Source: Peptoclostridium sp. (GTDB lineage Bacteria; Bacillota; Clostridia; Peptostreptococcales; Peptostreptococcaceae). Taken from it: a DNA stretch of 64,000 nucleotides. The stretch covers positions 1 to 64,000 of the forward strand of contig NZ_WXFG01000033.1 in the NCBI RefSeq assembly GCF_009881055.1, read 5' to 3'. Positions 63,663-64,000 of the stretch are shown one piece after another; the stretch's first letter is position 1, and each line of letters starts with the position of its first letter. A model generated the notes under the pieces. The model was not told the DNA's origin, made no database searches, and saw only the letters and a list, made by a program, of their open reading frames with translations. Made by a program: the position numbers and the translations under genes.

Positions 63663-64000
63663 ATGGCCTTAAAGATAATTTTTGGCGTAATAGGCGGTCT
63701 GGGGCTTTTCCTGTATGGAATGAATCTTATGGGAGCGGGATTACAGAAGGCTGCAGGTGACAGGCTGAAAAAAATTATTGAGCTGCTTACAAGCAACAAA
63801 TATATGGGAGCTCTTGTGGGACTTTTTGTAACGGCTATAATTCAAAGCTCGAGTGCCACTACGGTAATGGTCGTAGGTTTTGTAAATGCGGGGATAATGA
63901 ACCTTACACAGGCGGTTGGTGTCATAATGGGTGCCAACATAGGTACGACCGTGACGGCACAGCTAGTCTCATTCAGTCTCACCGATCTTGCGCCTATTGC
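63663..64000 (+). CDS. Na/Pi cotransporter family protein (5' part)
   Basis: The first about 112 codons: GVIGGLGLFLYGMNLMGAGLQ, a cytosolic turn and IQSSSATTVMVVGFVNAGI, then GANIGTTVTAQLV. The QSSSATT motif is diagnostic of the PF02690 Na+/phosphate symporters (NptA/YjbB). AGGAGG is about seven bases before the ATG. The gene runs off the window end, so any C-terminal PhoU-like domain cannot be seen. The 140-bp AT-rich gap upstream contains a GGTATAAT -10 near 63600. Confidence 0.9.
   Translation, partial: MALKIIFGVIGGLGLFLYGMNLMGAGLQKAAGDRLKKIIELLTSNKYMGALVGLFVTAIIQSSSATTVMVVGFVNAGIMNLTQAVGVIMGANIGTTVTAQLVSFSLTDLAPI

Overview
The window reads as chromosome of an anaerobic, low-to-mid GC Firmicute of the class Clostridia. 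The gene content supports this: a tig-clpP-clpX-lon-engB block, 2-oxoacid:ferredoxin oxidoreductase, a T-box controlled ileS, a type IV pilus locus without a secretin, and strong AGGAGG ribosome sites with many TTG/GTG starts. An in-frame UGA selenoprotein of the HesB/IscA type points to an organism with selenocysteine machinery, possibly an amino-acid fermenter of the Peptostreptococcales such as Peptoclostridium. The species assignment is inference only.

Layout. 1-2330 (minus): queH, a fumarylacetoacetate-hydrolase family enzyme and a PEBP protein. 2440-10190: an export locus with a short TolC-like secreted protein transcribed divergently from an OmpR-type two-component system, then a MacA-like adaptor, a MacB-like permease, its ATPase, and a secreted protein with a duplicated helical unit. 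Similar 11-bp phased boxes sit before three of its transcription units. 10400-12430: an acetyltransferase, two gene remnants and a molybdopterin-binding lipoprotein. 12570-15820: korAB and a YbaK-type deacylase. 16200-24030: a chemotaxis receptor, DUF1846 protein, zinc-dependent phospholipase C-like protein, tRNA-Leu(CAG), rsgA and an Rh-type ammonium channel. 24120-29490: a triple-rhodanese lipoprotein with a small membrane protein, an MFS transporter, an IS3-family element lying in a terminator loop, and hsp20.

29595-39900: promoter, T-box leader and ileS (IleRS with a swapped GIHH signature), zwf (with a substituted active-site lysine), a cluster of palindromic repeats, a Nit2-like amidase, pcrA and an M18 aminopeptidase. 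40070-50513: a single-strand type IV pilus operon (pilB, pilT, pilC, pilin, pilD, minor pilin, pilM, pilN, pilO, minor pilin, large PilX-like protein). 50588-60083: RNase PH-RdgB fusion, phosphodiesterase, tig, clpP, clpX, a split chromate transporter on the other strand, lon and engB. 60118-63521: the selenoprotein under a palindromic promoter, then a group of small unknown proteins, a DUF881 protein and a FAD-dependent dehydrogenase. 63663 to the end: the start of a Na/Pi cotransporter.

The genes fall into several functional sets: protein quality control (tig, clpP, clpX, lon, hsp20), a pilus machine, a regulated exporter, and redox/sulfur functions (HesB-like selenoprotein, rhodanese, Kor, Mo-protein). 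The most noteworthy items are the selenoprotein, the GIHH IleRS, the MacAB-TolC-like locus with its phased boxes, the IS inside a terminator, and the palindromic repeat cluster.
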